From assembly GCF_042688525.2 (NCBI RefSeq), contig NZ_JBHWAB010000001.1, forward strand, positions 434,001-498,000: a stretch of DNA of 64,000 nucleotides, given 5' to 3'. The position numbers and the translations under genes were made by a program. Of the stretch, positions 34,494 through 43,836 are shown piece by piece. The stretch comes from Haloimpatiens sp042688525 (GTDB taxonomy: Bacteria; Bacillota; Clostridia; Clostridiales; Clostridiaceae). Each line of letters starts with the position of its first letter. Positions within the stretch are counted from its first letter, which is position 1. Below the pieces are notes generated by a model. The model had not been told where the DNA came from and searched no databases. It saw nothing but the letters and a program-made list of their open reading frames with translations.

Positions 34494-37400
34494 TTACTTA
34501 GAGGATCTACAGTTTTGTAAACTTGTTATAGACATAAAGTCTTTTTTGTTTTCATTTATTTTCTTTTCATTTCCTACAACACAAAAATGATTTTCTTTTA
34601 AAATAGCATCTATAATAGGAGCAAACTTTCTTATATCTTCAACTGTAGTTGATAAAATTTCATTTCTTTCTTTTTGAAGATCAGATTGTTTGATTCCACT
34701 GAGATAAAGCCCATCAGCTATTAAACCATCAGCAGCAGGTCCCATAATACTACTAAGCATATTATTAGAAGTATCAAGTTTTCCTATTGTTCCAATTACA
34801 TAATTAGTCATTTGTTTTTCGTCTGCATTAAAATTTTTAAGATACTCAGGTATTTTATTAAAAGTGTTTAAAGTTTCTTTTAAATTTGGATCTCTATAAG
34901 ATGAAAATACTAAAGTAGAATTACTTAAAGCCACATTAGCTCCGTAAGCTCCTCCTTTAACTCTTATGTTGTTCCATAAATATCCACTTTGAAGTATATT
35001 TTGAAGTACTAATAATTTTCCATTTGGTATATAACCTATTTTTAATAGATCTCCACCTTTTACCACGTATTGAACTTTAGAAGGAATTATTATACCTTCA
35101 TTTTGTTTAGAATTATTAAAACTATATTTATATTTTGGAAGCTTTTCATTTCTTAAGTTATTTGAAAATTTATCAAAGCTTTGTGCAAAATATTTATAAT
35201 TTTCTTCTTCACCAGTATAACTTACTATTAAATCTTGCTTATTAAATATAAGATTTCTAACATCTTCTAGATTTTTTACTATTTCATTACTTTTAGTGTT
35301 GAAGTTTTTATCTAAATCACACAAAAATGAGTAAAGATTTTCATTTACAAAATTATTATACCTTCCATATTTTGATGTGTATGACAAGAGTTTTTGGATT
35401 GCCATACCAGCTCCATTTGACATTAATTGGTTTTCTTTAGTTTGTTTCATTGTGTGTATTATTTGTTTTAAACGAGTTTTATCTTTTAAATTACTGTTAT
35501 ACATTATTTCTTCTAAAAGATTAAAATTCTTAGGTAATTTGCTATTTAATGATGTGATGTTTGCCATCATTTTAGGATAATAAACATCATTGTTTTTAGA
35601 TTTAGGATAACAATTAGGAGCAAATGTAATTCCACCTGAATTTGATAAAATTTCTTGTGAAAGTTTTGCTTTAGTATAATTTTTGGTATCTACTTGGCTT
35701 AAAACGTTACTTAATAAATACATATATCCTAATTTGTCTTGAGGAACTTTAGATGTATCAAAATATAATGATACATGACCTATTCCATTTGTAAAAATAG
35801 GATGATATAATACTTTAACACCATTTTCTTTTTTTTCTATTGTAGTATATTTTTTTGCGTTTTTATTTATGTCTGTTCGTGTAAGAGTAGGTAGTGTATT
35901 TGTTAATTTTTTTGAATCAGGAGTTTGCTGCCACATTCTTATATCTTTTGTATTTTTAATAATATCATTTATTTGTTGATTTGAAAGTGAAGCTTTATAT
36001 TTAGCTAGTTTAGCTTTTAAATTGTTCTCTTTAGTTTTTTGAAGTCCAGGAACAGGTTTTAAAATTACTAATGAAGAATGTGTATTGTTTATTAAATATT
36101 TTTGAATTAAAGTTTGTAAAGTTCCATCTTTAATTTTATTTTTAATGTTGCATATATCTGAATTTATATTTAAATATAAAGTTGGATCTCCGCCATGTAA
36201 CCAACTTTGCATAATCATGCTATTATACATAAGAGGAAAGTTACCTTTTACAGAACGTTTTGAAAGTTCGTAGATATTTATTACAGAATTTACAAAATTT
36301 TCATCAAAACCGTTTTTTACAATATTTTGTAGAGTATCGTTGACAACTTTTTCAAATTTATCTTTTTGACTTTCATTTACATTTTTTGCAATTATACTAA
36401 ATATTGGTTGATCATAAGATATATCAAAACTTATTTGTACATTTTCACCAAAACCATTTTCTCTTAAAGCTTTTGAAAGAGGAGCAGAAGAATTACCTGT
36501 AAGTAAATCTTTAAGTACACTAAAATTCAATACTGTATCTTTATTTGTAATTTTATCAACTACATAATTTAAACTTAAATAAGTTTTGTTTTTAGTTGAA
36601 GTTTTTTCAGAGATTGAGTATTCAGCTACTTTTGTTTTTCTTTTAGTAAATGGTTTTTGAAGTTTTATAGAAGTATCAACTTTCTTTTTGTCAAAACTAT
36701 TTAAATAATTTTCTCCTATAAATTTTAAAGTCTTTTCAATATTTAAATTTCCATATAAATAAAAATAACTGTTTGAAGGAGTATAGTACTCATTGTATGT
36801 TTTTACAAATTCTTCATAAGTTAAATTTGGAATAGCTTCTGGAAGTCCGCCAGATTCAAATTTATATGAGTTATCGGGAAAAAGAGATTGAGCAATAGCT
36901 CTGTTTAAGATCCATTGTGGATCTGAATAGTTTCCTTTCATTTCATTATAAACTATTCCATTATATTTTAATTCTCCATTAGGTGAATTTAATTCATATC
37001 TCCATCCTTCTTGTTCAAAAATTCTTTTGTTTTTTACCATATTAGGATAAAAAATAGCATCTAGATATACACTCATTAAATTGTTGAAATCTTTATCATT
37101 CTTACTTGATACTGGGTACATAGTAGAATCGTGTGCAGTCATAGCATTTAAAAAAGTATTTAGTGATTGTTTACTCATTTGTATAAAAGGATCTTTTACA
37201 GGATATTTTTTTGAGCCACATAATACAGAATGTTCGATAATATGATTTGATCCTTTATCGTTTTTAGCTGGTGTTTTAAAATTTACGCAAAACATTTTGT
37301 CTTCACTATTGTTTTGTACAAATACTAAATGAGCACCACTTTTTTTATGTTTATAAATACATACATTGCATTTTAAATCTTTTATCCATTTCTTAGATTC

Positions 37401-37556
37401 TAGTACAAAACCACCTAGAGAGTTATTTTTTTCATTAGAATAAGTGATTTGTGTTTTTGTATTAATAGGTTTAGTATAACCTTCAGCAAATACAGTTTGA
37501 GAAGTTATTAAGGTAGCCAAAGTAAAAACTATTAAAGGCCTTAATTTTTTATTCAT
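34494..37556 (-). CDS. Secreted M16C (PreP/insulinase-like) zinc metalloprotease
   Basis: A 1020-residue peptidase. The first 25 residues are a Sec signal peptide (MNKKLRPLIVFTLATLITSQ, cut near VFA-EG). The inverted zinc motif HxxEH is HIIEH at residues 105-109, in the M16C context SNHIIEHSVLCGSKKYPVKDPF, and Glu205 in YNEMKG is the likely third zinc ligand by analogy with PreP. Two halves of about 500 residues form the closing chamber; the second half lacks the zinc site, as expected. M16C enzymes degrade peptides up to about 60 residues. A cytoplasmic home is usual for many relatives, so export is notable. A good GGAG precedes the start. Confidence 0.9.
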   Translation of the reverse strand: MNKKLRPLIVFTLATLITSQTVFAEGYTKPINTKTQITYSNEKNNSLGGFVLESKKWIKDLKCNVCIYKHKKSGAHLVFVQNNSEDKMFCVNFKTPAKNDKGSNHIIEHSVLCGSKKYPVKDPFIQMSKQSLNTFLNAMTAHDSTMYPVSSKNDKDFNNLMSVYLDAIFYPNMVKNKRIFEQEGWRYELNSPNGELKYNGIVYNEMKGNYSDPQWILNRAIAQSLFPDNSYKFESGGLPEAIPNLTYEEFVKTYNEYYTPSNSYFYLYGNLNIEKTLKFIGENYLNSFDKKKVDTSIKLQKPFTKRKTKVAEYSISEKTSTKNKTYLSLNYVVDKITNKDTVLNFSVLKDLLTGNSSAPLSKALRENGFGENVQISFDISYDQPIFSIIAKNVNESQKDKFEKVVNDTLQNIVKNGFDENFVNSVINIYELSKRSVKGNFPLMYNSMIMQSWLHGGDPTLYLNINSDICNIKNKIKDGTLQTLIQKYLINNTHSSLVILKPVPGLQKTKENNLKAKLAKYKASLSNQQINDIIKNTKDIRMWQQTPDSKKLTNTLPTLTRTDINKNAKKYTTIEKKENGVKVLYHPIFTNGIGHVSLYFDTSKVPQDKLGYMYLLSNVLSQVDTKNYTKAKLSQEILSNSGGITFAPNCYPKSKNNDVYYPKMMANITSLNSKLPKNFNLLEEIMYNSNLKDKTRLKQIIHTMKQTKENQLMSNGAGMAIQKLLSYTSKYGRYNNFVNENLYSFLCDLDKNFNTKSNEIVKNLEDVRNLIFNKQDLIVSYTGEEENYKYFAQSFDKFSNNLRNEKLPKYKYSFNNSKQNEGIIIPSKVQYVVKGGDLLKIGYIPNGKLLVLQNILQSGYLWNNIRVKGGAYGANVALSNSTLVFSSYRDPNLKETLNTFNKIPEYLKNFNADEKQMTNYVIGTIGKLDTSNNMLSSIMGPAADGLIADGLYLSGIKQSDLQKERNEILSTTVEDIRKFAPIIDAILKENHFCVVGNEKKINENKKDFMSITSLQNCRSSK

Positions 37557-37994
37557 TTTATGACATCTCCTTTTGAATGTTAAAATATGAAATAATTAAA
37601 TATATATTAACATATAGTAATTTTATATTCAATTATAACAAATTATATATTTAATTGAATAAATATTAATAATAAGAAAATAAAGTAAAAAAATATTTGA
37701 AAAAGAAAATATATAATGTATAATTAAATTACAATATTTAACAATAATATTTAATTGTGGTTTGAAGAATACTACATTAATATATATAGTTATATATATT
37801 GAAATATCAAAAGATACCAATATATAATCTGCATTCTATTTTTATAATATGTCTTTTTATATATAACATACTATTTTTATTTATTTTATTAAATATAAAA
37901 CTGCTGAAATATACAAATCAAAGTTTAAACTGTCACTTTTAACAACAAAGTAATATATTGGATAAAAAACTTTCATTGAAGGGAAGAATATACA
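37557..37994. other. Gene-free divergent intergenic region
   Basis: Very AT-rich spacer between the minus-strand protease and the plus-strand YihY gene; it must carry both promoters. I see the protease ribosome binding site (complement of 37564-37568) and several short A/T alternations, but no RNA motif, repeat family copy or convincing open frame. Confidence 0.5.
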
Positions 37995-38816
37995 TTGAAA
38001 AATGATATAAAAATATTAATAAAAAAAATAGTTAAAGATGATGTTTTAGCATTAGGAGCACAGTTAGCTTATGGATTTATGTTATCATTTTTTCCTTTTC
38101 TAATTTTTTTACTTACTATAGTTGGATATAGTTCAATTAGAAGTGAGGATGTATTGGCTAGTTTTAGAATTGTATTACCGGATAATACATTTCAGTTTAT
38201 AAAGCAAACTGTTATAGAAGTTGTTGATTCTAGAAAAGGAGATCTATTATCATTTAGTTTAATAGGTACAATTTGGGCAGCTTCAGCTGGATTTAGAGCA
38301 GTTATTAGAGGGCTTAATAGAGCATATGATGAAAAAGAAACTAGACCTTATTGGAAAGTATTTTCTATATCAATATTAAGTATTTTCGGTTTAACCTTTA
38401 TTATACTTAGTGCATTCTTACTTTTAGTATTTGGAGATATATTAGGTACACAATTAACAAAATGGTTTGGACTCACTTATGGATTTGAATATTTTTGGAA
38501 TGTTGAAAGATATGTTGTAATGATAATATTCATGATTTTAACTTTTGCAGCACTTTATTATTTTATTCCAAGCAGAAAATTAGGATGGAAAGAGGTAATG
38601 CCAGGGGCAACTTTTACTACATTGGGATGGCTAATAGTATCATTATTATTTTCTTACTATGTAAATAATTTTAGTAACTATTCAAAAATTTATGGAAGCA
38701 TAGGTACAGTAATAGTTTTAATTTTATGGTTATACCTAACATCTATAATAATATTAATAGGTGGAGAATTAAATGCGGTATTATCTTTAGAAAAGTATTT
38801 AAAAGGAAAAGGGTAA
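37995..38816 (+). CDS. YihY/BrkB-family inner membrane protein
   Basis: A 273-residue membrane protein of the YihY/virulence factor BrkB family (UPF0761). About six hydrophobic segments are seen, with family motifs ALGAQLAYGFMLSFFPFLIFL, IGTIWAASAGFRAVIRGLNRAYDEKETRP and the C-terminal YGSIGTVIVLILWLYLTSIIILIGGELNAV. The molecular role is unknown; an old assignment as ribonuclease BN is not valid for this family. Start is TTG 37995 with AAGGGAAG upstream. It is followed by a palindromic repeat copy. Confidence 0.88.
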   Translation: MKNDIKILIKKIVKDDVLALGAQLAYGFMLSFFPFLIFLLTIVGYSSIRSEDVLASFRIVLPDNTFQFIKQTVIEVVDSRKGDLLSFSLIGTIWAASAGFRAVIRGLNRAYDEKETRPYWKVFSISILSIFGLTFIILSAFLLLVFGDILGTQLTKWFGLTYGFEYFWNVERYVVMIIFMILTFAALYYFIPSRKLGWKEVMPGATFTTLGWLIVSLLFSYYVNNFSNYSKIYGSIGTVIVLILWLYLTSIIILIGGELNAVLSLEKYLKGKG

Positions 38817-38889
38817 AAAGGATAAGCGATACATATAAAATTTTTAATTTAATATGTATCGCTTAAATGTATTTAATAAGTTGCTAACT

Positions 38890-39141
38890 CAACTTTCACA
38901 GTAAAAAATACTGTCTAGCGAAGGGAAATGATATATTGCGTAAGAAACGTTTGAACAAAGTTTACAAGTTCTTAGCTTTACGAATTTGAAAAAAGTTATT
39001 TTTTAATTACTGATTCCTACGGAATATTAATTAAAAAATCTTTTTTCAATATGAGTAAAGCTTAGAACTTGTTACTGAAGTGAAATGTTTCAGAGCAATA
39101 TATCATTTCCCGTAGCGACTATTTTTCACCTGCGAAAGTTG
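38890..39141 (+). repeat. Palindromic MITE-like element, copy 3 (252 bp)
   Basis: Same orientation and near-identical interior to the copy at 21110-21362, including ttacaagttcttagctttac and the attcctacggaat tip. Left end caactttcacag has one change; right end is ctgcgaaagttg. It lies between convergent YihY and pepT genes, 13 bases from the pepT stop. Confidence 0.9.
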
Positions 39142-39154
39142 AATTATTAAATAA

Positions 39155-40381
39155 TTATTTGTTTGTATAAAGTTCTATAATTTTTAAAACAACATCAACA
39201 GCTTTTTGCATTGTATAAGTTGGAATGTATTCAAATTTTCCGTGGAAGTTATGTCCACCAGTAAATATATTTGGAGTAGGAAGTCCTTTGAATGAAAGTT
39301 GAGCACCATCAGTACCTCCTCTTATAGGAATTACTTTTGGTGTAACGCCTACATCTTCCATAGCTTTAAATGCAGTGTCTATAATATGCATTTGAGGTTC
39401 AATCTTTTCTTTCATATTATGATATTGATCAGATACAGTTATTTCAACTGCATTTTTACCATATTTTTTATTTAATTCTTCACTAATTTTTACAATATTA
39501 GCTTTTCTTTGTTCAAATATTTCTGTATTATGATCTCTTATTATAAAAGAAAGTTTTGTTTCTTCTACATCACCATTAAAAGATATTAAATGATAAAAAC
39601 CTTCATAGTTTTCAGTGTGACAAGGAGATTCAACACAAGGAAGCATAGAAACAAATTCAGTTCCAATAAGTGCTGAATTTATCATTTTATTTTTTGCAGA
39701 ACCAGGATGAACGTTTCTACCATTTATTACAACTTTTGCAGATGCAGCATTGAAATTTTCATATTGAAGTTCTCCTATATCTCCACCATCAAGAGTATAA
39801 GCAAAATCAGCGTTGAATTTTTTTACATCAAAATGGTCAGGTCCTCTTCCAATTTCTTCATCAGGAGTAAATGCAACTTTTATAGTTCCATGTTTAATTT
39901 CAGGATGATTTATTAGATATTCTACTGAAGTCATAATTTCAGCAATACCAGCTTTATCATCTGCACCAAGCAAAGTAGTACCATCAGTAGTAATAAGAGT
40001 TTTTCCAATATAATTTTTTAATTCAGGAAATTCTGAAGGGCAAAGAATTATGTTTTTTTCTTTATTAAGAATTATGTCTTTACCATCATAGTTTTCTACA
40101 AATTGAGGATTAACATTTTCACCAGATATTTCAGGAGAAGTATCCATGTGAGAGATAAATCCTATTGTAGGGATATGTTTATCTACATTAGATGGTAAAG
40201 AAGCCATTACGTAACCATGTTCATCTAATGAAACATCACTCATTCCCATTTCAGTTAGTTCTTTTGCAAGTTCTCTTGCAAGTACTAATTGCTTTGAAGT
40301 GCTAGGAACCGTAGTTGATTCCTCGTCAGATTTTGTGTCATATTTTATGTATTTTAAAAATTTTTCAACAACATTAGTCAT
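39155..40381 (-). CDS. pepT: Peptidase T (tripeptide aminopeptidase)
   Basis: PepT removes the N-terminal residue from tripeptides in the cytoplasm. The 408-residue M20 family protein has the metal motifs GFISHMDTSPE (HxD at about residue 80), TTLLGADDKAGIAEIM with the bridging Asp, EEIGRGPDHFD with the catalytic Glu pair, YTLDGGDIGELQ and a late GGHNFHGKFE His. Length is typical. GGAG lies upstream of the minus-strand ATG (complement at about 40391). It is a single-gene unit, divergent from the small exporter gene. With the M16C protease it gives this region a peptide-use theme. Confidence 0.95.
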   Translation of the reverse strand: MTNVVEKFLKYIKYDTKSDEESTTVPSTSKQLVLARELAKELTEMGMSDVSLDEHGYVMASLPSNVDKHIPTIGFISHMDTSPEISGENVNPQFVENYDGKDIILNKEKNIILCPSEFPELKNYIGKTLITTDGTTLLGADDKAGIAEIMTSVEYLINHPEIKHGTIKVAFTPDEEIGRGPDHFDVKKFNADFAYTLDGGDIGELQYENFNAASAKVVINGRNVHPGSAKNKMINSALIGTEFVSMLPCVESPCHTENYEGFYHLISFNGDVEETKLSFIIRDHNTEIFEQRKANIVKISEELNKKYGKNAVEITVSDQYHNMKEKIEPQMHIIDTAFKAMEDVGVTPKVIPIRGGTDGAQLSFKGLPTPNIFTGGHNFHGKFEYIPTYTMQKAVDVVLKIIELYTNK

Positions 40382-40716
40382 TATGCCATCTCCTTATACA
40401 AAAATTCTAAAATTTCAAACATTGTTTTTCTAATGATTATTATACTATGATTTAACAAATACTTCAATTTAAAATTTTTTGTTCAAAATATTACTATATA
40501 TGATAGAATTACAACAAAAATCATTTTTAGTAAGAGTAATGGCAAATTAAGTTTTGATTTGTGAATAATCTATTAATATAGTTTGAATTTACAAATAGAA
40601 AGTGTATAATTATAGAATTATAGCTGAGAATTTTATATAATATTTATGATTATAAAAATTAATGTTTGATTAATGCGAAATTAGTAAATATTTTTGTATA
40701 GGTAAGGAGAGAGAAA
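40382..40716. other. Gene-free divergent intergenic region
   Basis: AT-rich spacer between pepT (minus) and the small exporter gene (plus). It carries the pepT binding site and the AAGGAGAGAG binding site of the exporter gene. I see no further defined element. Confidence 0.5.
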
Positions 40717-41172
40717 ATGGATTTACTAAAAGTTTTATTTTGGTCTGCAGTTCCAATAGTAGAACAAAGAGGAGCAATTCCTGCAGGTATAATTATATAT
40801 AATTTGGATCCTATTACAGTGTTTATCATTAGTTTAATTGGAAGTTTACTGCCTGTTCCTTTTATATTATTGTTATTTAATAAAATATTTAGTTGGATGA
40901 AAAGATATAAGATATTTGCAGGAATTAATAGATTTATTGAAAATAAGATAAATAAAAATTCTACTAAAATGGAAAAATACAAAGAAATAGGATTAATAGC
41001 ATTTATAGCTATACCACTTCCAACTACTGGAATATGGACAGGGAGTGCAGTAGCAGCATTTTTAAATTTAGATACTAAAAAATCACTTCTTTGTGCAGCA
41101 ATAGGAGGAATTATATCAGCTATAGTTATTACTATACTTTCATTGACTATTCCTTCATTATTGGGATATTAA
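40717..41172 (+). CDS. Small multidrug export-type (Sm_multidrug_ex) membrane protein
   Basis: A 151-residue protein with four hydrophobic segments and the family motif PIVEQRGAIPAGIIIYNLDP near the N-terminus, followed by a PLPTTGIWTGSAVAAFL segment in the second half. The family name comes from a proposed drug-export role that is poorly supported; the substrate here is unknown. GGAGAGAG precedes the ATG. The gene is single and is followed by a hairpin with a T tail. Confidence 0.8.
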   Translation: MDLLKVLFWSAVPIVEQRGAIPAGIIIYNLDPITVFIISLIGSLLPVPFILLLFNKIFSWMKRYKIFAGINRFIENKINKNSTKMEKYKEIGLIAFIAIPLPTTGIWTGSAVAAFLNLDTKKSLLCAAIGGIISAIVITILSLTIPSLLGY

Positions 41173-41206
41173 AATTACATATTTTGTTGGTTGAAAAAAG
41201 ATGAAG

Positions 41207-41266
41207 AGCATATATTGCATAAAGGCATTTGAATGAACTTGTTTTTATAGCAATATATGCTTTTTA
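41207..41266 (+). terminator. Long hairpin with T tail, possible decayed repeat
   Basis: agcatatattgc (41207-41218) pairs exactly with gcaatatatgct (41250-41261), followed by TTTTTA. The loop words atttgaa and gaacttgttt match the core of the palindromic repeat, so it may be a shrunken copy now acting as terminator of the exporter gene. Confidence 0.55.
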
Positions 41267-41279
41267 TTTATATTTAGCT

Positions 41280-41533
41280 CAACTTTCGCAGGTAAAAAAT
41301 AGCCGCTACGGGAAATGATATCTTGCTTAGAAACCTTTCACTTCAGTAACAAGTTCTAAGCTTTACTCATATTGAAAAAAAGATTTTTTAATTAATATTC
41401 CGTAGGAATCAGTAATTAAAAAATAACTTTTTTCAAATTCGTAAAGCTAAGAACTTGTAAACTTTGTTCAAATGTTTCTTACGCAAGATATCATTTCCCT
41501 TCGCTAAGCAGTATTTTTTTACTGCGAAAGTTG
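41280..41533 (-). repeat. Palindromic MITE-like element, copy 4 (254 bp, inverted)
   Basis: Near-identical to the copies at 21110 and 38890 but in the opposite orientation, recognised because its interior runs ctacggg...aagttctaagctttactc before the central tip and acgaatt-type words after. Ends are caactttcgcag and ctgcgaaagttg, both perfect. Confidence 0.9.
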
Positions 41534-41534
41534 A

Positions 41535-41658
41535 ATTAATAATTAAAAATGAATAATGAATGAAGGTTGATTTTTGCTTTAGCAAAAATCTTTAATTATA
41601 TATTAGTTATTTTGCCTTAAGGCAAAATTTCCTTTATTATTAACTATTAATTATTTTT
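41535..41658. repeat. Second type of A/T palindromic element
   Basis: Contains two perfect hairpins, gatttttgc-ttta-gcaaaaatc (41569-41590) and attttgcc-ttaa-ggcaaaat (41609-41628), between outer taattaataatt and ttattaactattaatta words that are roughly inverted. It abuts the MITE-like copy 4. Just after it, 41661-41695 (aagtgaaaggtttcagaccaatatatcatttt) is another fragment of the first repeat family. Confidence 0.6.
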
Positions 41659-41780
41659 AAAGTGAAAGGTTTCAGACCAATATATCATTTTCAAAAAATT
41701 TGTTAAAGTGGTATAATGTAACTTGAAAAAATCTATTTTAAGAAAAATTTAGAAAATTTAATAAAATAGGGGGATGAAAA

Positions 41781-42731
41781 ATGGATACAACAAGGTTTGA
41801 AAAATTTAGGGAAAAAGTACAAGATAATGTGGGTAAAGTTATAGTAGGAAAAGAAGATCAAATAGATAAAATAATTGTAGCATTCATTTGTAATGGACAT
41901 GTATTGTTAGAAGATGTTCCTGGGGTGGGAAAAACAAAACTTGCAAATACATTGTCCAAAACCATGAATTGTACTTTTAAAAGAATACAATTTACTCCTG
42001 ATTTATTACCATCTGATTTAACAGGAATATATTATTATAATCAGAAATCACAAGAGTTTCAATTTAAATCAGGCCCAATTTTAAGTCAATTTGTTTTAGC
42101 AGATGAAATAAATAGGGCTACACCAAGAACTCAATCTGCACTTTTAGAATGTATGGAAGAGAGGCAGGTTACAGTAGAAGGAAATACTATTTCCTTAGAT
42201 ACACCTTTTTTTGTAATAGCAACACAAAATCCTGTAGAACAATTTGGTACTTTTCCACTTCCTGAAGCACAATTAGATAGATTTTTTATGAAGCTTTCAC
42301 TTGGATATCCAGAATATTTTCAAGAAAAAAAGATGATGGATAGATTTATGAGTAATGATCCTTTTAAGGAAATAACTAGTGTTGTAAATTTGGATGAAAT
42401 AAAGTATGTTCAACAGAACTATAATAAAGTACATATTAGTAATGAAATAAAAGATTATATTTTAAATATAGTGTCAGCTACTAGAAAAAATAATGATATT
42501 GAACTTGGATGTTCACCAAGAGCAACTTTGAATTTAATGAGAGCATGTCAAGCATACTCAGTTATCAATGGTAGAGATTATGTTATTCCAGAAGATGTAA
42601 AAGAAATGGCTGTACCAGTACTAAATCATAGGTTAGTGCTTAAGAACGAGGCAAATATTGTTAAAAATAAATCAGAAGGAATTATACAAGATATTTTAAA
42701 TTCAATTAAATCACCTTTAGAAGAAATTTAG
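41781..42731 (+). CDS. MoxR-family AAA+ ATPase
   Basis: A 316-residue AAA+ ATPase of the MoxR group. Walker A is EDVPGVGKTKLA near residue 52, Walker B is FVLADEINRATPRTQSALLECMEERQVT near residues 110-137, and sensor 1 is FFVIATQNPVEQFGTFPLPEAQLDRF. MoxR ATPases act as chaperones on partner complexes containing DUF58 proteins, and this gene is followed by one after 10 bases. AGGGGGATG precedes the ATG. The client of this module is unknown. Confidence 0.92.
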   Translation: MDTTRFEKFREKVQDNVGKVIVGKEDQIDKIIVAFICNGHVLLEDVPGVGKTKLANTLSKTMNCTFKRIQFTPDLLPSDLTGIYYYNQKSQEFQFKSGPILSQFVLADEINRATPRTQSALLECMEERQVTVEGNTISLDTPFFVIATQNPVEQFGTFPLPEAQLDRFFMKLSLGYPEYFQEKKMMDRFMSNDPFKEITSVVNLDEIKYVQQNYNKVHISNEIKDYILNIVSATRKNNDIELGCSPRATLNLMRACQAYSVINGRDYVIPEDVKEMAVPVLNHRLVLKNEANIVKNKSEGIIQDILNSIKSPLEEI

Positions 42732-42741
42732 AGGTGATAAA

Positions 42742-43836
42742 ATGATAAACTATATAATCTTTTTATCAATAGTAATATTAATTGTTATAATTGCTAATAT
42801 CACTAAGGGAAAGGGATTCAAGAATTTAAAGGTTATAAGAGAATTAGAGAGTGATGGAGTAGTAGAAGGAGAAGACTTTAAGATATCTATTATTGTAGAG
42901 AATAGAAAAAAATTTCCTATATCTTTTATGCTTATAAAGGAAGTTCTTCCTGAAGATCTTATAGAAGGGAGAAATCTTAATGTAACCAAATATATGGTGC
43001 AAGGTTATGAAAGAGTAAAAAAAACATATCTACTGAGTACAGAGAAAAGAGGAACATATCTTCTTAGAAATATGGATATTACCATAGGAGATATATTTGG
43101 TTTCTTTACTTCTAGTGAGCAAATGGAAGATTATAAAGAACTTGTAGTTTACCCTAAAATAAAAAAAATGAAGGATTTAAAATTTGAAAATAGAGGATTG
43201 CAGGGAGATTCTATTGTGAAAAGATGGATACATAAAGATCCGTTGTATATAAAGGGAATAAGGCAATATAGTATTGAAGATAGAATGAAAGACATACATT
43301 GGAAATCTAGTTTGAAAATGAATAAGTTAATGGTTAAAGAATATGATTATACATCTAACAGACAATTTGTAATAATAATGAATGTTCAGTGTGGCGAGTT
43401 TTATGGAAATAATATAAATGTTAAAGCTGTAGATGAAGGTATAAAGGTTATGGTTTCATTGACAAATGAAGTTATTAATGAAGGGGTAAATGTAGGTCTA
43501 TGGACGAATGCTAATATGATAAGTTATTATAAAAATACAATTAATGAAATGAAATCTTCTACTTCTATGAAGAATGTATTAGAATTTTGTGCAAGAATGG
43601 ATTATTATGCAAGAAAAAGTTTTGATGAATATTTAAAAAGCAGAATAAAGTATTTTAATAAAAATAATATTTATGTAATAGTAACACCTTTTTTAAACGA
43701 TAATTCAGTTAATCTTATATTAAAATTGAGAAATCGAGGTTTTAATATAAAAATCATTGATGTTTCTCCAAATCTAGATGTACCTCATATCAGAGGAGTA
43801 GAGAAAATGTCGTATAGAGGTGAAATGAATTCATGA
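42742..43836 (+). CDS. DUF58 domain protein (MoxR partner)
   Basis: A 364-residue protein with an N-terminal hydrophobic segment (about residues 2-17), a beta-rich middle, and the DUF58 signature at GIRQYSIEDRMKDIHWKSSLKMNKLMVKEYD near residues 170-200, followed by a von Willebrand A-like fold. The short N-terminus has one membrane segment rather than the usual pair. In MoxR systems such proteins bind the ATPase. It overlaps the next gene by four bases (ATGA), indicating coupled translation of all three. Confidence 0.82.
   Translation: MINYIIFLSIVILIVIIANITKGKGFKNLKVIRELESDGVVEGEDFKISIIVENRKKFPISFMLIKEVLPEDLIEGRNLNVTKYMVQGYERVKKTYLLSTEKRGTYLLRNMDITIGDIFGFFTSSEQMEDYKELVVYPKIKKMKDLKFENRGLQGDSIVKRWIHKDPLYIKGIRQYSIEDRMKDIHWKSSLKMNKLMVKEYDYTSNRQFVIIMNVQCGEFYGNNINVKAVDEGIKVMVSLTNEVINEGVNVGLWTNANMISYYKNTINEMKSSTSMKNVLEFCARMDYYARKSFDEYLKSRIKYFNKNNIYVIVTPFLNDNSVNLILKLRNRGFNIKIIDVSPNLDVPHIRGVEKMSYRGEMNS

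Noticed and set aside
37995..38816. Ribonuclease BN for the YihY-family gene
   Set aside because: That old name was a misassignment; the protein is a polytopic membrane protein with no nuclease motif.
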